A stretch of 64,000 nucleotides of DNA. Origin: Zea mays (lineage: Eukaryota; Streptophyta; Magnoliopsida; Poales; Poaceae). How positions within the stretch are numbered: the first letter of the stretch is position 1; each line of letters starts with the position of its first letter. This document shows positions 11,979 to 22,976 of the stretch, piece after piece. The stretch is from the NCBI RefSeq assembly GCF_902167145.1, contig NC_050104.1, positions 105,535,849 through 105,599,848 on the forward strand. The letters run 5' to 3'. The translations under genes were made by a program, and so were the position numbers. The notes below the pieces were generated by a model. The model saw nothing but the letters and a program-made list of their open reading frames with translations, was not told the DNA's origin and searched no databases.

Positions 11979-13016
11979 TGCCTTGTCGTGCTGTTTATCG
12001 GTTGGGCTGGCGGGCGCGGGGACCTCGCGCTGGGCCATGAGGCAGTGCACGTTTCTCTGACCGGGCACGAAGTCCCGCTCTATGTTGCGCGCCGTCTGTT
12101 GGTTGCCGTAGACCGTAATGGCGCCTAGCAGACATGGTATATTCATACATAGGTACAGTCCGTGAATGGCAGCTTCGAACTTATTGATGGAGCCCCGGCC
12201 CATGATGGCGTTGTATGGATATACCATATCCACGATATCAAATGTCACTTGCTCACTTCGGGCATTGGGTGCTACACCGAAGGAGAGGGGCAGCTCTATT
12301 TTGCCGACGGGAAAGGTGCCCTTGCCGCCGAAGCCATACAACGGGTTGTCCGAAGGCTTGAGCAGGCTGTGGCTTATACCCATGCGGTCGAAGGCGTGGA
12401 GGAAGATGATGTCCGCCTGACTGCCGTTGTCGACTAGGACTTTGTGTAGGTCCCAGCCTGCCACGCTGCAATTGATAACCATAGCGTCGATGTGGGGGGC
12501 ACTGCGCAGGTCGACGTCTCGTGCGTCGAAGGTTAGCGGTATGTGGGACCACCTTGTCTGCACGACTGGGCCAGTGACGGCGACATGGTTGATGCTGCGG
12601 TAGTGGTCCCGCTTCTGCCGCTTGGTGTCGAAGTCAGTGCTGGACCCCCCAGTTATCATGTGAATGACTCCGCGATATGGTTGATCGGCTAAGTCTTCCT
12701 GCTTTGGAGCATGGGGGATGTTTTGATGTTGCTGGTGTGGTGGTGGGGGTGGAGGAGGTACGATTTGTACTTCCTGATGGTGTTGGTAAGCGTGGTGCGG
12801 TGGATGCGGGGCGGGAGCGTGGATATATGGTGGAGGGGGTTGCTGGTAATTGTGCGCGACAATTCTGGGGTTGTCGGCTGGCTGCGCCCGTGCCATTCTG
12901 TCTCTAGTGGCCTTCGTTTCGGGGCAGTCTTTGGTTTGGTGGGCGCAGTCTTCGCCATGGAAGAGGCAGTAGAAACGGCGCGGTGGCTGCGCACGCCCTC
13001 GGCCCCTACCACGAGT
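11979..13016 (-). pseudogene. Nucleocapsid zinc motif and aspartic protease region, Tat-lineage polyprotein
   Basis: The N-terminal side carries YCLFHGEDCAHQTKDCP (about 12915-12974), a zinc-knuckle-like motif of gypsy gag. A proline/histidine-rich linker follows, then the protease with the active-site stretch KVLVDNGSQADIIFLHAF and a downstream MGRGSINKF flap region. Tat proteases commonly carry D-G/N-G rather than D-S/T-G, so the DNG is not clearly a defect. It shares its frame with gag upstream and is separated from it by a TGA at 13017-13019 and a TAG at 13047-13049. It ends at the TAG at 11976-11978. Confidence 0.87.
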
Positions 13017-13019
13017 TCA

Positions 13020-14372
13020 ATTTCCGCGGCCCTGGGGGGGATATTCCTAGCGACGAGGGGGGTCAACAGCGGGATGCTGGTTGGCGATGTTGTGCACTTG
13101 CTGCTGATTGCGGCCGTCTCGACCGGAGTCTGCCTGCGGAGTCCTCGTCCACGTGCGGCTGGACTGTGGGGCATCTTTGGGTTTCCGCTGTGACTCAACC
13201 TTGCGCTGGTGGAGCTCTTCGGATTTGGCATATTTTTCAAAGAGCTGATATAGCTCCTGGAGGTTCTTGGGCGGATCTCTGATACAGTGGCTGTAGAGGA
13301 CGCCGGCACGGAGGCCACTGATGGCGTAGTGGATGGCGATCTGATCATCAACGGAGGGCAGTTGTGACTTGAGTGTTAAAAATTTGCGGTAATACTCCCG
13401 CAGAGTCTCCTTTTCCAGCTGCTTGCAAAGCGAGAGCTCGGCCAAGGCGTCGGTGTCTGGGCGGTACCCTTGGAAGTTGAGCAGGAACTTGTCCCTGAGA
13501 CTTCTCCAGGAATCAATGGACAACGGAGGCAATCTGGTGAACCAGGTGAGAGCTGGGCCCTCTAGGGCGATGATGAAAGACTTCGCCATTGTGGCGTCGT
13601 CCCCCCCGGCGGAAGCAACGGCGACCTGATAACTCATTATGTATTGCGCCGGGTCGGTGCTGCCGTTGTACTTGGGATAGGTCCCTGCTCGGAAGTTAGC
13701 TGGCCAAGGTGTCACTTGCAGGTGTGGCGCCAGGGGACTTCGCTCGTCGAGATAGTTGACCCCTTGGAATGGCGCGGCGTGCTGGAAGGTGTGGTCGCGC
13801 TGGGGGAAACGCGGGTCTTCCGGTTGTGCTCGGTGTTGCAGGGGTGGCCCATGCTGCAGGCCGAGGTGGCCTTCGCGCGTGTCTTCCAGTTGTGCGCGCT
13901 GCTGGAGGGGTGGCCCTTGCTGCAGGCCAAGGTGGCCTTCGCGCTGCATCAGCGCGATCTCCCGCTCGAGGTCTTGGGCCTTCTGCTCTTCGTCGCGTAT
14001 CATTTGCCGCACTTTGGCTAGTGCGGACACACGCTGGCGCTTGGCCTCCAGTATCTCTTTCTGCCTCTAGAGATTGCGGTTCTTGAGGCGCAGGGTGCGC
14101 AGCTATAGCTGTTCTTCCGCTGATACGCCGAGGACTTCACCATCCTCGGTGAGGTCCGCGCCTTCCAGTGGGGCGAAGCCTGGGGGTGGCTGCGATTGTC
14201 CTTCAGGGCCGCAGGTGCGGAAAGTGTCGTCTTCGCAGGTGCGGGGAACATTGTCTTCAGTGGCCTCTGGGTGGGTGGATTGGGTGAGGGCGAGGGCCTT
14301 GCCCTTTCTTGCGGCGAGCAGTGCTGCCTTCGCAGCCTCGTCAGCCTTCGGGTTAGCTCTCTTCGGTGCCAT
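13020..14372 (-). pseudogene. Gag of the Tat-lineage gypsy element, with in-frame stops
   Basis: The likely start is the ATG at 14372-14370 (MAPKRANPKADEAAK), about 40 bases from the 5' LTR. Two in-frame TAG codons (14103-14105 and 14067-14069) split the N-terminal part from the rest, and another TAG falls at 13047-13049. A glutamine-rich duplicated segment (LGLQQGPPLQQRAQLED, LGLQHGPPLQHRAQPED) precedes the Retrotrans_gag (PF03732) domain, marked by ALTWFTRLPPLSIDSW, RDKFLLNFQGY and SLREYYRKF-type features. It encodes the structural particle protein. All three stops would revert to CAG by one base. Confidence 0.88.
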
Positions 14373-14393
14373 CGCGGGTGGTTTTCTCGTAGC

Positions 14394-14412
14394 ACGAACG
14401 GTGGGCGCCAAA
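14394..14412 (-). other. Primer binding site of the Tat-lineage element
   Basis: On the minus strand, directly after the 5' LTR end (CCAACA), the sequence is TTTGGCGCCCACCGT. The TGGCGCC block is typical of tRNA-primed reverse transcription. The exact primer tRNA is not established here. Confidence 0.7.
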
Positions 14413-14917
14413 TGTTGGCACTTGCTCTCAACCGCAAGGAGGCCAACAAGGGTGAACAGTGATGACAACAGGGTTACGTGCTAGAAGGCGATAGCTCTGT
14501 TAATCTAGCCTCTCACGGGCACTGCGCGGGGGTATTTATAGGTGCCTGAGCGCCCAGCGCCTTGTGCCAAGGACGCATGTGCCCTCAGCTACCTAGGTTA
14601 TCCCCAGAATATTCCCATAAGGCAGGGTTACAGACTGTAATTACAGGGATGCCTTTACAAATTAGGCCCGTAACTCACGGCGGCCACGCAGGGCCCGTTA
14701 CAATGGGCCGAATCACACGTGGGCCTCTGAGCCGGACGAGGCCGCGCTGTGGGATGACGCCGTCGGAGGCCTTCGTCTGGTGCCGAATCGAGCGAAGGGT
14801 GTCCCTTCCTGTTGCCGAATCGAGCGAAGGGTGTCCCTGTCCGTTTTGTCTCTGCCAGACCAGAGACACCAGCGAAGGCCTCGAGCGAAGGGTGGCGTCT
14901 TTGCCTTCGTCCCAACA
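14413..14917 (-). repeat. 5' LTR of the minus-strand Tat-lineage gypsy element
   Basis: 505 bp. It matches 3611-4054 except for about three substitutions and a 61-bp extra segment near its right end (about 14835-14896). That segment lies between two copies of the CGAGCGAAGGGT motif. A minus-strand TATAAATA box lies at about 14533-14540. The target duplication AGCGC follows at 14918-14922. Confidence 0.93.
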
Positions 14918-14922
14918 AGCGC

Positions 14923-15411
14923 CCACCTGGGTCTGCCCCTCTAGCTAAGGTACATTTCAATGTGCATAAGACTGAGAATAAGAAAGGATTCAAGAAAAAT
15001 TTTAAGAATCCTCCTGGACCTCGCAAATTCAATAAGAACAAATTCCACAAGAAAAAAGGAAAAGGAAAAGGCAAGCCTCTACCATCTAAGGGCAATAGAG
15101 CTTGCCTTAGATGTGGTACTGAGGGCCATTTTGATAGGGATTGCACTTGCCCTAAGCACCTTGTTCTTTTGTATCAACAATCCCTAAAGAAGCCAAAGTC
15201 TGATAAGCCTGGTTTTGAGGCTCATTTCAATTCTACTGAAGCATCAACTGAGGTTGAAAGTTCTTCACTGGCTTCTGGTGATCTGAAGAACACTCTTGCT
15301 AAAGAGCACCTCAATGCGGTTGACAACAAGCCTCCCCTTCTACAAGAAGATGAATCTGATGATATGATCATTGAGTATATGTCAAAGGATCCATTTGGAG
15401 ATTTGGCATAA
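14923..15411 (+). pseudogene. Copia gag C-terminal part with CCHC zinc knuckle
   Basis: Continues in frame from 3610 once the gypsy insertion and one duplication copy are ignored. A Lys-rich basic stretch (KNFKNPPGPRKFNKNK, KKKGKGKGK) precedes the nucleocapsid zinc knuckle CLRCGTEGHFDRDC. An acidic tail ends at the TAA at 15409-15411. Copia gag usually runs into protease in the same transcript. Here it stops and a non-coding spacer separates it from pol. It is part of the older copia element disrupted on its left side. Confidence 0.88.
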
Positions 15412-15696
15412 ATCTCTTATGCTTGGAGATTTGATCATGATCACCGTGGCTTGTGTGGTTGTTCTATACTGTCTTTATAATGTTGTTGTAATAAGTAGAG
15501 GTATACAATCTCATGTTCTGAGATGTAACATACTCTACAGACCAGTGTTGGGTCCTGTGAGTAGTGCGACCTCATTGGTTGAGTCGCCATACCATTATTG
15601 TAATATTGTTTCGACATTGTGATATTTAATATCATGTTATGTATAGTACTAAGTTGCATCACAAAATTCTTTTTTAGAATTTTTCTTTATGTATAG
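15412..15696 (+). other. Non-coding spacer between copia gag and pol
   Basis: 285 bases with stops in all plus frames, T-rich, ending TTTCTTTATGTATAG directly before the ATG of the pol ORF at 15697. The T-rich stretch and AG end look like a 3' splice acceptor, so this may be intronic in a pol-expressing mRNA. That is an inference. No gene is seen here. Confidence 0.45.
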
Positions 15697-16407
15697 ATGC
15701 ATAATGATGACAACTCGACGGAAGAGGAATTATGCCTTGTGGACAGTTGTACCACAAACTCTATACTTAGGGAGATCAAATACTTTCAGACTCTTAAGAA
15801 AAGAGATGTGAAAGTTTTGACCATCGCCGGACGCGATGCTGTGATAGTTGGCTCTGGTCGAGCAACTATTACCCTCCCCATGGGTACTGAACTTGTGATC
15901 GAGGATGCATTATTGTATCCTGATTCTACTGGTACCCTCCTAAGTTTTAGAGATATCCGGCAAAATGGATTTCATATTGAAACCCATGATGAAAATCAAG
16001 AAGAGTTTCTCTTCTTGACTAAGCCGAATAAATATGGCAAGCGCATATGCGAGAAAATTCCATCACTCATGTCAGGGTTGTACAATACATATATTAAGAC
16101 AAATGCACATGTTGCATACAAGGTAATTTTCCAAGATGTTGATGCATTCCAGATTTGGCATGATCGACTTGGTTATCCAGGCATAGGGATGATGAGGAAA
16201 ATTATAGGCAATTCAATTGGTCATAATTTGCCTACAACAAATTTTCCCAAATCTAAGGATTTTATTTGCATCACATGTGCAACTAGGAAACTTATTTTGA
16301 AACCATCATATCTCAAAATTAAAGTTGAACCACTTAAATTCCTTGAAAGAATTCAAGGAGATATTTGTGGGCCAATTACGCCAACTTCTGGGCCGTTCAG
16401 GTACTGA
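15697..16407 (+). pseudogene. Copia protease and integrase N-terminal region
   Basis: The protease active-site region reads CLVDSCTTNSILRE (D-S-C where D-S-G is usual). The GAG-pre-integrase zinc region follows, with WHDRLGYPGIGMMRKII and the paired cysteines of FICITCATRK. It ends in the first integrase motif (IQGDICGPI). A TGA at 16405-16407 arises from a small indel. The integrase reading continues in another frame from about 16402, so the enzyme is broken here. Confidence 0.85.
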
Positions 16408-17804
16408 TTGACGCATCTACTAGATGGTCACATGTGTGTTTACTATCAACACGCAACCATGCATTTGCCAAGATAATGTCTCAAATTATCAAGTTAAAGG
16501 CAAATTTCCCTGAACATCGGATTAATTCAATCCGGATGGACAATGCTGCTGAATTCACATCTCAGGCATTCAATGATTATTGTATGGCGCTGGGTATTCA
16601 AGTACATCACTCGGTATCGTATGCCCACACCCAAAATGGTTTGGCTGAGTCACTAATCAAGAGGATTAAACTCATAGCAAGGCCATTATTGATGAATTGC
16701 AAATTGCCTTCGTCGTGTTGGGGTCATGCAGTCTTGCACGCTGCCGACCTTATACAACTACGACCAACTGCACATCATTCTACATCCCCAATACAAATGG
16801 TATGTGGAAATCCTCCAAGTATTTCCCATTTGCGTAAATTTGGATGTTGTGTATACATTCCAATCTCACCACCTCAGAGAACAGATATGGGCCCACACAG
16901 GAAAGTGGGGATCTATGTGGGATTTCAATCTCCATCGATCATTAAGTACTTAGAACCCTTGACAGGGGATCTATTTACAGCTCGTTTTGCTAACTTTATT
17001 TTTGATGAGGAACATTTCTCGGCATTAGGGGAAGACTTTAAGTACCAAAAAGAATGCCAGGAAATAAATTGGAATACTCAAAGTGTTCCAGGTTCTGATC
17101 CACGTACTACAGAAACTGAACTGCAAGTTCAGAAAATTATACATTTGCAAAGACTTGCAAATGAACTGCCAGATGCATTCACTAATTACAAAGGTGTCAC
17201 TAAATCATTCATTCCTGCTAGGAATGCACCAGAAAGAGTGGAAGTACCGAGTAAGGCCACTCAACGCCTAGAGAGAAGTATGGTGAATAAGCGCTATTCT
17301 GTTGCTAAGAAGCAAAGAACAATAGTGAATGCAAGTGGACACCAAAATGATACAATGTATCAAGTGGATTGTGATGATCCACGACCCAGCTTGGATGTGC
17401 ACATAACTGAGGCTGGGACATCAAAAAATCCTAGACACATCAATTTGGGAAATTCTGATGAGTCTCTAAGGAATGATGAAATTGCCATCAAATATGTTGA
17501 GACTGGTGAAACATATGATAGAAAAGCTACCAATGTCGACATATATTTCTCTGAGCAGATTGCTGAGGACCTTCAAAATGATCTAGATCCTAAGACCATG
17601 GCAGAGTGCACTAAGCGCTCGGATTGGATCAAATGGAAGGCAGCAATTGAAGCGGAGTTAGCCTCGCTTTACAAAAGAGAAGTTTTCTCGGCTGTAATAC
17701 CTACACCACGTGATATCTTCCCTGTGGGATATAATTGGGTTTTCATTCGGAAACGAAATGAAAATGGTGAGGTAGTGAGATACAAAGCAAGGCTAGTAGC
17801 ATAA
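16402..17804 (+). pseudogene. Copia integrase core and start of reverse transcriptase
   Basis: Integrase catalytic elements follow the frameshift: VLIDASTRWSHV, IRMDNAAEFTSQAF (second D) and AQ/TQNGLAESLIKRI (E). The integrase C-terminal domain follows (VGIYVGFQSPSIIKYLEP). RT begins near TMAECTKRSDWIKWKAAIEAE and reaches YKARLVA before a TAA at 17802-17804. The downstream frame resumes at once with GFTQRPDVDFNETYSPV, so this is a single nonsense change (CAA to TAA fits). Confidence 0.87.
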
Positions 17805-19220
17805 GGGTTTACGCAAAGACCCGACGTTGATTTCAACGAAACTTATTCACCAGTCATGAGTGCAATAACATTCCGATATTTAATATCTTTGGCAGTACAA
17901 AATCGTTTATCTTTGCAGTTGATGGACGTAGTGACCGCATATCTCTATGGGTCACTAAATTCTAATATATACATGAAAGTTCCTGATGGAATAGATGTAC
18001 CGAATCCAAAGACAAAGCGCAACATGTATTGCGTGAAGTTGCAGAAGTCATTATATGGCTTAAAACAATCGAGCAGAATGTGGTACAACCGATTGAGTGA
18101 ATTCCTTCTTCGTAAGGGATACACAAAAAATGATGATTGCCCGTGCGTCTTCATCAAAAGATCCAAAGTAGGATTCTGTATCATATCAGTTTATGTTGAT
18201 GACCTTAACATCATAGGACATAAACGTGATATTGATGAAGCACGTCATCATTTAACGACAGAATTTGAGATGAAGGATTTGGGTAAAACCAAATTTTGCT
18301 TAGGTCTACAACTTGAGCATTTACCTTCTGGAATCCTTGTACATCAAAGTACATATACCCAAAAGGTATTAGAAAAATTCAATATGCATATGTCTTATCC
18401 TTCATAGACTCATATGGTGGTCAGATCTTTGGATTTAGAGAAAGATCCATTCAGACCACGGGATGATGAAGAACAGATATTGGGACCAGAGTTCCTATAT
18501 CTCAGTGCTATTGGTGCATTAATGTATCTTGCTAACAATACCCAACCGAATATTGCTTTTGCAGTAAATTTGTTAGCAAGGCACAACTCTGCTCCAACAA
18601 AACGACACTGGGTTGGCATTAAGAATATTTTCCGGTACCTAAATGGCACAAAAGATCTAGGACTTTTTTACAAAAGATGTAATGATCCTAGTTTAATTGG
18701 GTATACTGATGCTGGATATTTATCTGATCCCCATAATGGCCGATCGCAAACAGGATTTGTATTCTTACAAGGTGGAACTGCCATCTCGTGGAAATCGTCT
18801 AAGCAGACTTTGGTGACCACGTCCACCAACCATTCTGAAATAATTGCATTATTTGAAGCATCACGTCAATGTGTATGGCTTCGTAGAATGGTGAATCATA
18901 TACTCACAACTTGTGGTATTGGTTCTCTTGACTCACCAACTATTATCTATGAAGATAATTCAGCTTGTGTTGTTCAGATGGATACATGTTATATCAAGAG
19001 TAATATTAATAAGCATATTTCTCCTAAATTGTTTTATCCCCATGAACTTCAGGAAAAAGGGGATATAAACATTTTGCAAACAAAGTCTTGTGATAATCTT
19101 GCTGATTTATTCACAAAGTCTCTACCATACTCCACATTCCAGAAATGTGTTGAGGGGATTGGTATGAGAAGACTTAAGTGCTTGCAAAGTTTAGGGGGAG
19201 TAATTCTCCGTGATATATGA
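17805..19220 (+). pseudogene. Copia reverse transcriptase and RNase H
   Basis: RT motifs: QLMDVVTAYLYGSL, KSLYGLKQSSRMWY and the catalytic YVDDLNIIG. The thumb region is followed by a TAG at 18405-18407. The same region then continues with VVRSLDLEKDPFRP and RNase H, with IGYTDAGYLSDP, SEIIALFEASRQ and IYEDNSACV as the acidic-residue motifs, ending at a TGA at 19218-19220. Apart from the two stops and the integrase shift the copy is well preserved. It would make cDNA in the particle. Lineage within copia is not assigned. Confidence 0.88.
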
Positions 19221-19526
19221 CCTGTATTGAGCCATCATATTACACTCTTTTCTTTGTATGAGTTTTGCCTTGCTAAGGTTTTCTCATTCAAAGTTTTTAA
19301 CGAGGTAATATCAACTAAGCTATATGCTTCATCATTGATTTTCCCCACAGGGGTTTTTATACATGATGATTACAAGCATATTTTCTTTTGAAAACTATGT
19401 GAGATTATTCTCATTATCCAAAGGACATTGTGTACTCCTTATTTTTCCCACAGGGTTTTTGAGGAGATCAAGTATTGGACGACAGATTGCAGATGATCAA
19501 ATGGATCCGGATTGATCAAGGGGGAG

Positions 19527-19795
19527 TGTTACAAAACATTTTGTACATGTGATCTAATCCATCAATCTGTCATGGTGACAGTTATTTCCCAAGGGACACA
19601 CCCCTTGGGAACTCTTGTATAAATACTATAGTATACTGCAATAAAGAACTGTCCCTGTCATTTGTCTCTCTCTCTTTTGTCTTTCTCCATTTGCCACTGA
19701 GCACTGCAATAGAGTTCAATAGCAACGACCTATTGTGTTTGGCTCGACACGACACGGTTAAATGGACGACACGTCCACAACCCGACACACGAGAT
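19527..19795 (+). repeat. 3' LTR of the outer copia element (right end approximate)
   Basis: The polypurine tract AAGGGGGAG (19519-19526) is followed by TGTTACAAAACATTTTGT, a copia LTR start. TATAAATA lies near 19618 and AATAAAG near 19641, fitting promoter and polyadenylation signals. The right end is uncertain because the 5' LTR lies outside the window. A run ending CCCGACACA near 19790 is a candidate. Confidence 0.75.
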
Positions 19796-20398
19796 ATATT
19801 ACCGTGACTTTTATTAGGCTTACACTTGTCCTCTGTGGCTCCGTCCGTGTTCTAACCCTAATCCCCATCTCCCCGCTCCGAGTCGCATCGGTGCATCCAT
19901 AGCTCCTCTCTTCAACTTCCTCTTCATTCTTGACTTGGTATCCGCAACTCTCCTGTTTCTCTTCCCCTTTGTTCGCAATCCCCCTCCGCACCTCCCATTT
20001 TTCTCTCCGTCGGCTTCCCCTCTTCGAATCAACACATATCTAACCCTGATCCCCTCTGTTGAGTCTCATAGTTAGATCTAGGGGTGGAAACGAGCTCGGC
20101 TCGGCTTGTTGTGCCTCGACCAAGCACAAAGCGAGCTCAGCTCGGTTTGCTTTTCCGGCGAGCTTGAAAAGTTGACTCGAGTCGGCTCACCGAGCCAACA
20201 AGCCTGACCATAAGCGTGAACTCGCCCATCGAATTATAATATAAAATCTTAAAAATTATTTAAGTAACATATTTTAAATTAGTAAAACAAATATATTACT
20301 AATATAATATAGAAAATATATTAATTTTATACAGTAATCTCAAATGACATTACCAATCATCTATTTGGTACTAACACTATATGATAATTAGGATTTTA
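19796..20398. other. Unassigned sequence, partly hAT-like
   Basis: No credible coding region. It contains C/T-rich sequence, then TAGGGGTGGAAACGAGCTCG (from about 20079) followed by repeated CTCGGCTCGG-type motifs and AT-rich DNA. AGGGGTGG...GAGCTCG is reminiscent of hAT element ends, but I could not find a matching inverted partner. Confidence 0.3.
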
Positions 20399-21119
20399 CA
20401 TAACCAGGGACTTGAGCTTGTTGTACATTTATTGTGGCCCTTCGCCCCTCTTCATGGCAAACCTTCCCAGCTCGCCCTCGATGACCTCCATCTTGGTGAC
20501 TTTGGTCATTAAGTTCCCTTCGTGTGCGATGCGCAAAGTGTACCATATTTTCTTCGCTTTTCCAAACCATTAACTTTGTTGTACTCTTCCCTGCATAGAG
20601 AATCTAACAAAACAGCAGTAGCTTAGGCATTTCTATGAATTTGTTTTTCTACCTCAACTTCATTGCAATCCTCATCGTGAACATCAGGAATATTAAAACC
20701 ATTTTCTATAATGTCCCAAATGCATGGATGGAGTGAAAAGAGATGACTACACATTTTACGACTCCACCATGAATAATTCTCCCCATCAAAGTGATGTGGC
20801 TTGCCTAGCGGAATAGAAAACAATTGGGCATTGGAAAAACGAGAATCGTACGAATCATTTAGGAATGCGAGTGATGAAAGTTTTAATCCGCTTTTGTTTT
20901 GAAGAGGAGGAATCGTTGTCCTTTTGTGAACAAGAAGAAGTATCGCTCTCGTAGTAGACAATCTTCTTAATGCGCTTCTTCTTGCCCTCCGACGGGCTTC
21001 TCACTTTTGGGTTCATCATCGATGGGGATCTTCTCCTCGTCGACCAACTTTACCTTCCCTTTGGGGTTCATCTCATTGGGTTGTTAGACCCAATGGAAGA
21101 TAACTACTCTAAAACCAAT
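20399..21119 (-). pseudogene. Truncated gag relic of an Opie/Ji-like copia element
   Basis: On the minus strand the sequence runs from a degenerate primer site (ATTGGTTTTAGAG, near 21107-21119) into gag. Recognisable pieces are PLGKPHHFDGENYSWWSRKM and LHPCIWDIIENG (about 20640-20830), then in another frame TKVTKMEVIEGELGRFAMK (about 20430-20490). It has frameshifts and several stops. It ends abruptly at about 20399; the rest of gag and all of pol are missing. It belongs with the LTR immediately to its right. Confidence 0.8.
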
Positions 21120-22680
21120 TGAGAGCACCTAGAGAGGGGTGAATAGGTTATCTTGCAAAAATACAACTCAAAACACAAACTTAGTCTAAAATTAGGAGTT
21201 AGCGCAAAATTAAACCAAGTTTGAAGTGAGAAGAAGAGAGATAATCCTCTTCACTTGATTGCTCTTTCAAGATGTAAAATAGACTAAGAGCAATATTACA
21301 AGTGAATTTGGAGAACCTAGGAAGCAATAAAATCCCAAGAATGTAAATGCACAAGTGAGACAAGCGATTTTATCCCATGGTTCGAGCAAGCCTGAAATGC
21401 TTTCATACATCCACGTTGTGGTGTCCTCTTGAACAAGGGTTGCTTTGAACCCCTGTCAAGTGATCCAAATATCGAACTTGAGTGTCATGGTCTTCCTTAT
21501 ACCACTATAAATCCCCTTGCAAGAAATCTCCACAAATTAGAGTCTCCTGCAGTCGTACACAAGATTAGAGTTACAACTTAGCACAAGAGAGGGGATAGAG
21601 TACACACAAGAGCCAAAACCAGCAAAACAACATAAGAACAAGATCACAAGAGCGCACAACACAGAGAGTTACAAGAACAGCTAAAACTAGCGCTCAGATC
21701 TCACTAGAATCTTCAGGACGTGTTGTGTCAGAGTGTCGGGGGTGTAGAGAGGCTATTGGTATGCTTGTCACCATGGGGTCCTTTTATAGTCCCAAAAGGC
21801 ACCATAGTCGTTGCACCTTCCATAGAAAACTTGCTGAAAATCTATAGTTTGCAGGGGCACCAAACCGATCTAGCGCACCACCAGACCGGGTCCTTAGCCC
21901 CCCAGTATGGGATCTGACTGCAAACTTTACATAGCTAACGGGCACCGAACCGGTCTGTTGCACCTCTAGACAAGATGCCATGTCAGCTAGTCGTTGGCCA
22001 GCTCGCTTCCGTTGTGAAGTAGCCGTTGGAGGCGGTCTGGTGCGCCACTGGACCGTGAATAGTGAAGGTCTGGTCAATTATAAAATATAATTCCCAAGAG
22101 TTCACTATTCGGTCGTACGAGCGATCTAGTGCACACTGACTCGGTCTGGTGCGCCAGGCTGCTCAACGCCTAAGTTCCATGCCCCTGCAGACTCGGTCCG
22201 GTGAGGCCTAGAACAACCCAACTTAAGTTCTTTTGAGCCTATTTACTTCAAACCTCTTGGGCTATTCTTGGGAGCTTCTCTACGACTTAGACAAACATAA
22301 TTAGAACATAATCCAATTGACTAAGAGTAGAAAACTCACATTTTACTTGTTCTTTCACCAGAATTTGCATTTTGGCTTATACTAAGTCCTGGAAGCACCT
22401 TTCTCACATAATAGAGTTAGAGTTCAAACAAAAGTGCTAGAAACATAGTGTAAGGCATATGCAACTTATCTAAGTACTCAAACCTCATGATTTTACCCTT
22501 TTACCCAAAGTTGCACTTTGTAGCCTTCATTTTAGCTCTTCGGGACTTAGAACCTTCAAATTTCCTTCAAGTGAATATGTGCTCATACTCATATCAAACT
22601 AGTTAGTCCATGTTAATGGGTTGGACACTAAATCACAAAAAATAGGTAGAAATAGCTATCTAGCACATTTTCCTTTATCA
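21120..22680 (-). repeat. 5' LTR of the truncated copia relic
   Basis: 1561 bp. On the minus strand it begins TGATAAAGGAAAATGTGC (22680) and ends TAGGTGCTCTCA (21120), then the primer site. It contains GGTCTGGTGCGCC-like motifs typical of Opie/Ji-type maize copia LTRs. The 3' LTR is absent, so this is half an element. Confidence 0.75.
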
Positions 22681-22804
22681 CCATTGTTCAAGTTATTGAT
22701 GGTGTAACTTGAAGCTGTAGATGGATGTTTAACTTAATAGCCTCTATTAGAACACTAGTGTATAAAAATAGTAGAAGGAAAATGTATATATGGGCTTTTG
22801 ATAT
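22681..22804. other. Flank of the Cassandra insertion
   Basis: Short AT-rich stretch without a gene. GTATATATGGGCTT (about 22785) pairs as an inverted repeat with AAGCCCATATATAT (about 23609) across the Cassandra insertion, so the target may have been a small inverted-repeat element. Confidence 0.35.
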
Positions 22805-22923
22805 TGTGATATCCTGGCCCCTAGGATGGTGATATCCTGGCCCAAGGCTTAATAGAATTAATAGAGTATCCATACCAATAAGGTGCATCTTCTTTTTCAG
22901 AAGATTATCTCGAAAGAACCTAC

Positions 22924-22976
22924 AAGTTAAGCGTGCTTGGTTTGGAGCAATTTGGGATGGGTGACCGACCGGGAAG
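22924..22976 (+). promoter_or_regulatory. 5S rRNA-derived internal promoter region in the Cassandra 5' LTR
   Basis: AAGTTAAGCGTGCTTGG matches the 5S rRNA region containing the A box. GATGGGTGACC with CCGGGAAG matches the C-box region. A second copy lies in the 3' LTR at about 23427-23476. This is a 5S fragment inside an LTR, not a functional 5S gene: the first half of 5S rRNA is absent. Confidence 0.85.

Larger units (their letters stand above)
3606..14922 (-). mobile_element. Complete Tat-lineage Ty3/gypsy retrotransposon, minus orientation, with target duplications
   Basis: Two LTRs (3611-4054 and 14413-14917) begin TGTTGGCAC and end CGTCCCAACA on the plus strand. They are flanked by the 5-bp duplication AGCGC at 3606-3610 and 14918-14922. 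The gag-pol polyprotein lies on the minus strand (14372-8710) in the order gag, protease, RT, RNase H regions, integrase, as in Ty3/gypsy. A five-exon gene lies antisense between integrase and the 3' LTR, as is known for some Tat-lineage plant elements such as Grande. The family is not assigned; the LTR does not look like the Grande LTR I remember. By eye the LTRs differ by about three substitutions plus one 61-bp indel, so insertion was recent. The element interrupts the gag of an older copia element. Confidence 0.93.

Noticed and set aside
20079..20230. hAT transposon end
   Set aside because: AGGGGTGG with GAGCTCG repeats is suggestive, but no inverted partner or 8-bp duplication was found.
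22924..22976. 5S rRNA gene
   Set aside because: Only the internal promoter part of 5S rRNA is present and it lies inside Cassandra LTRs.
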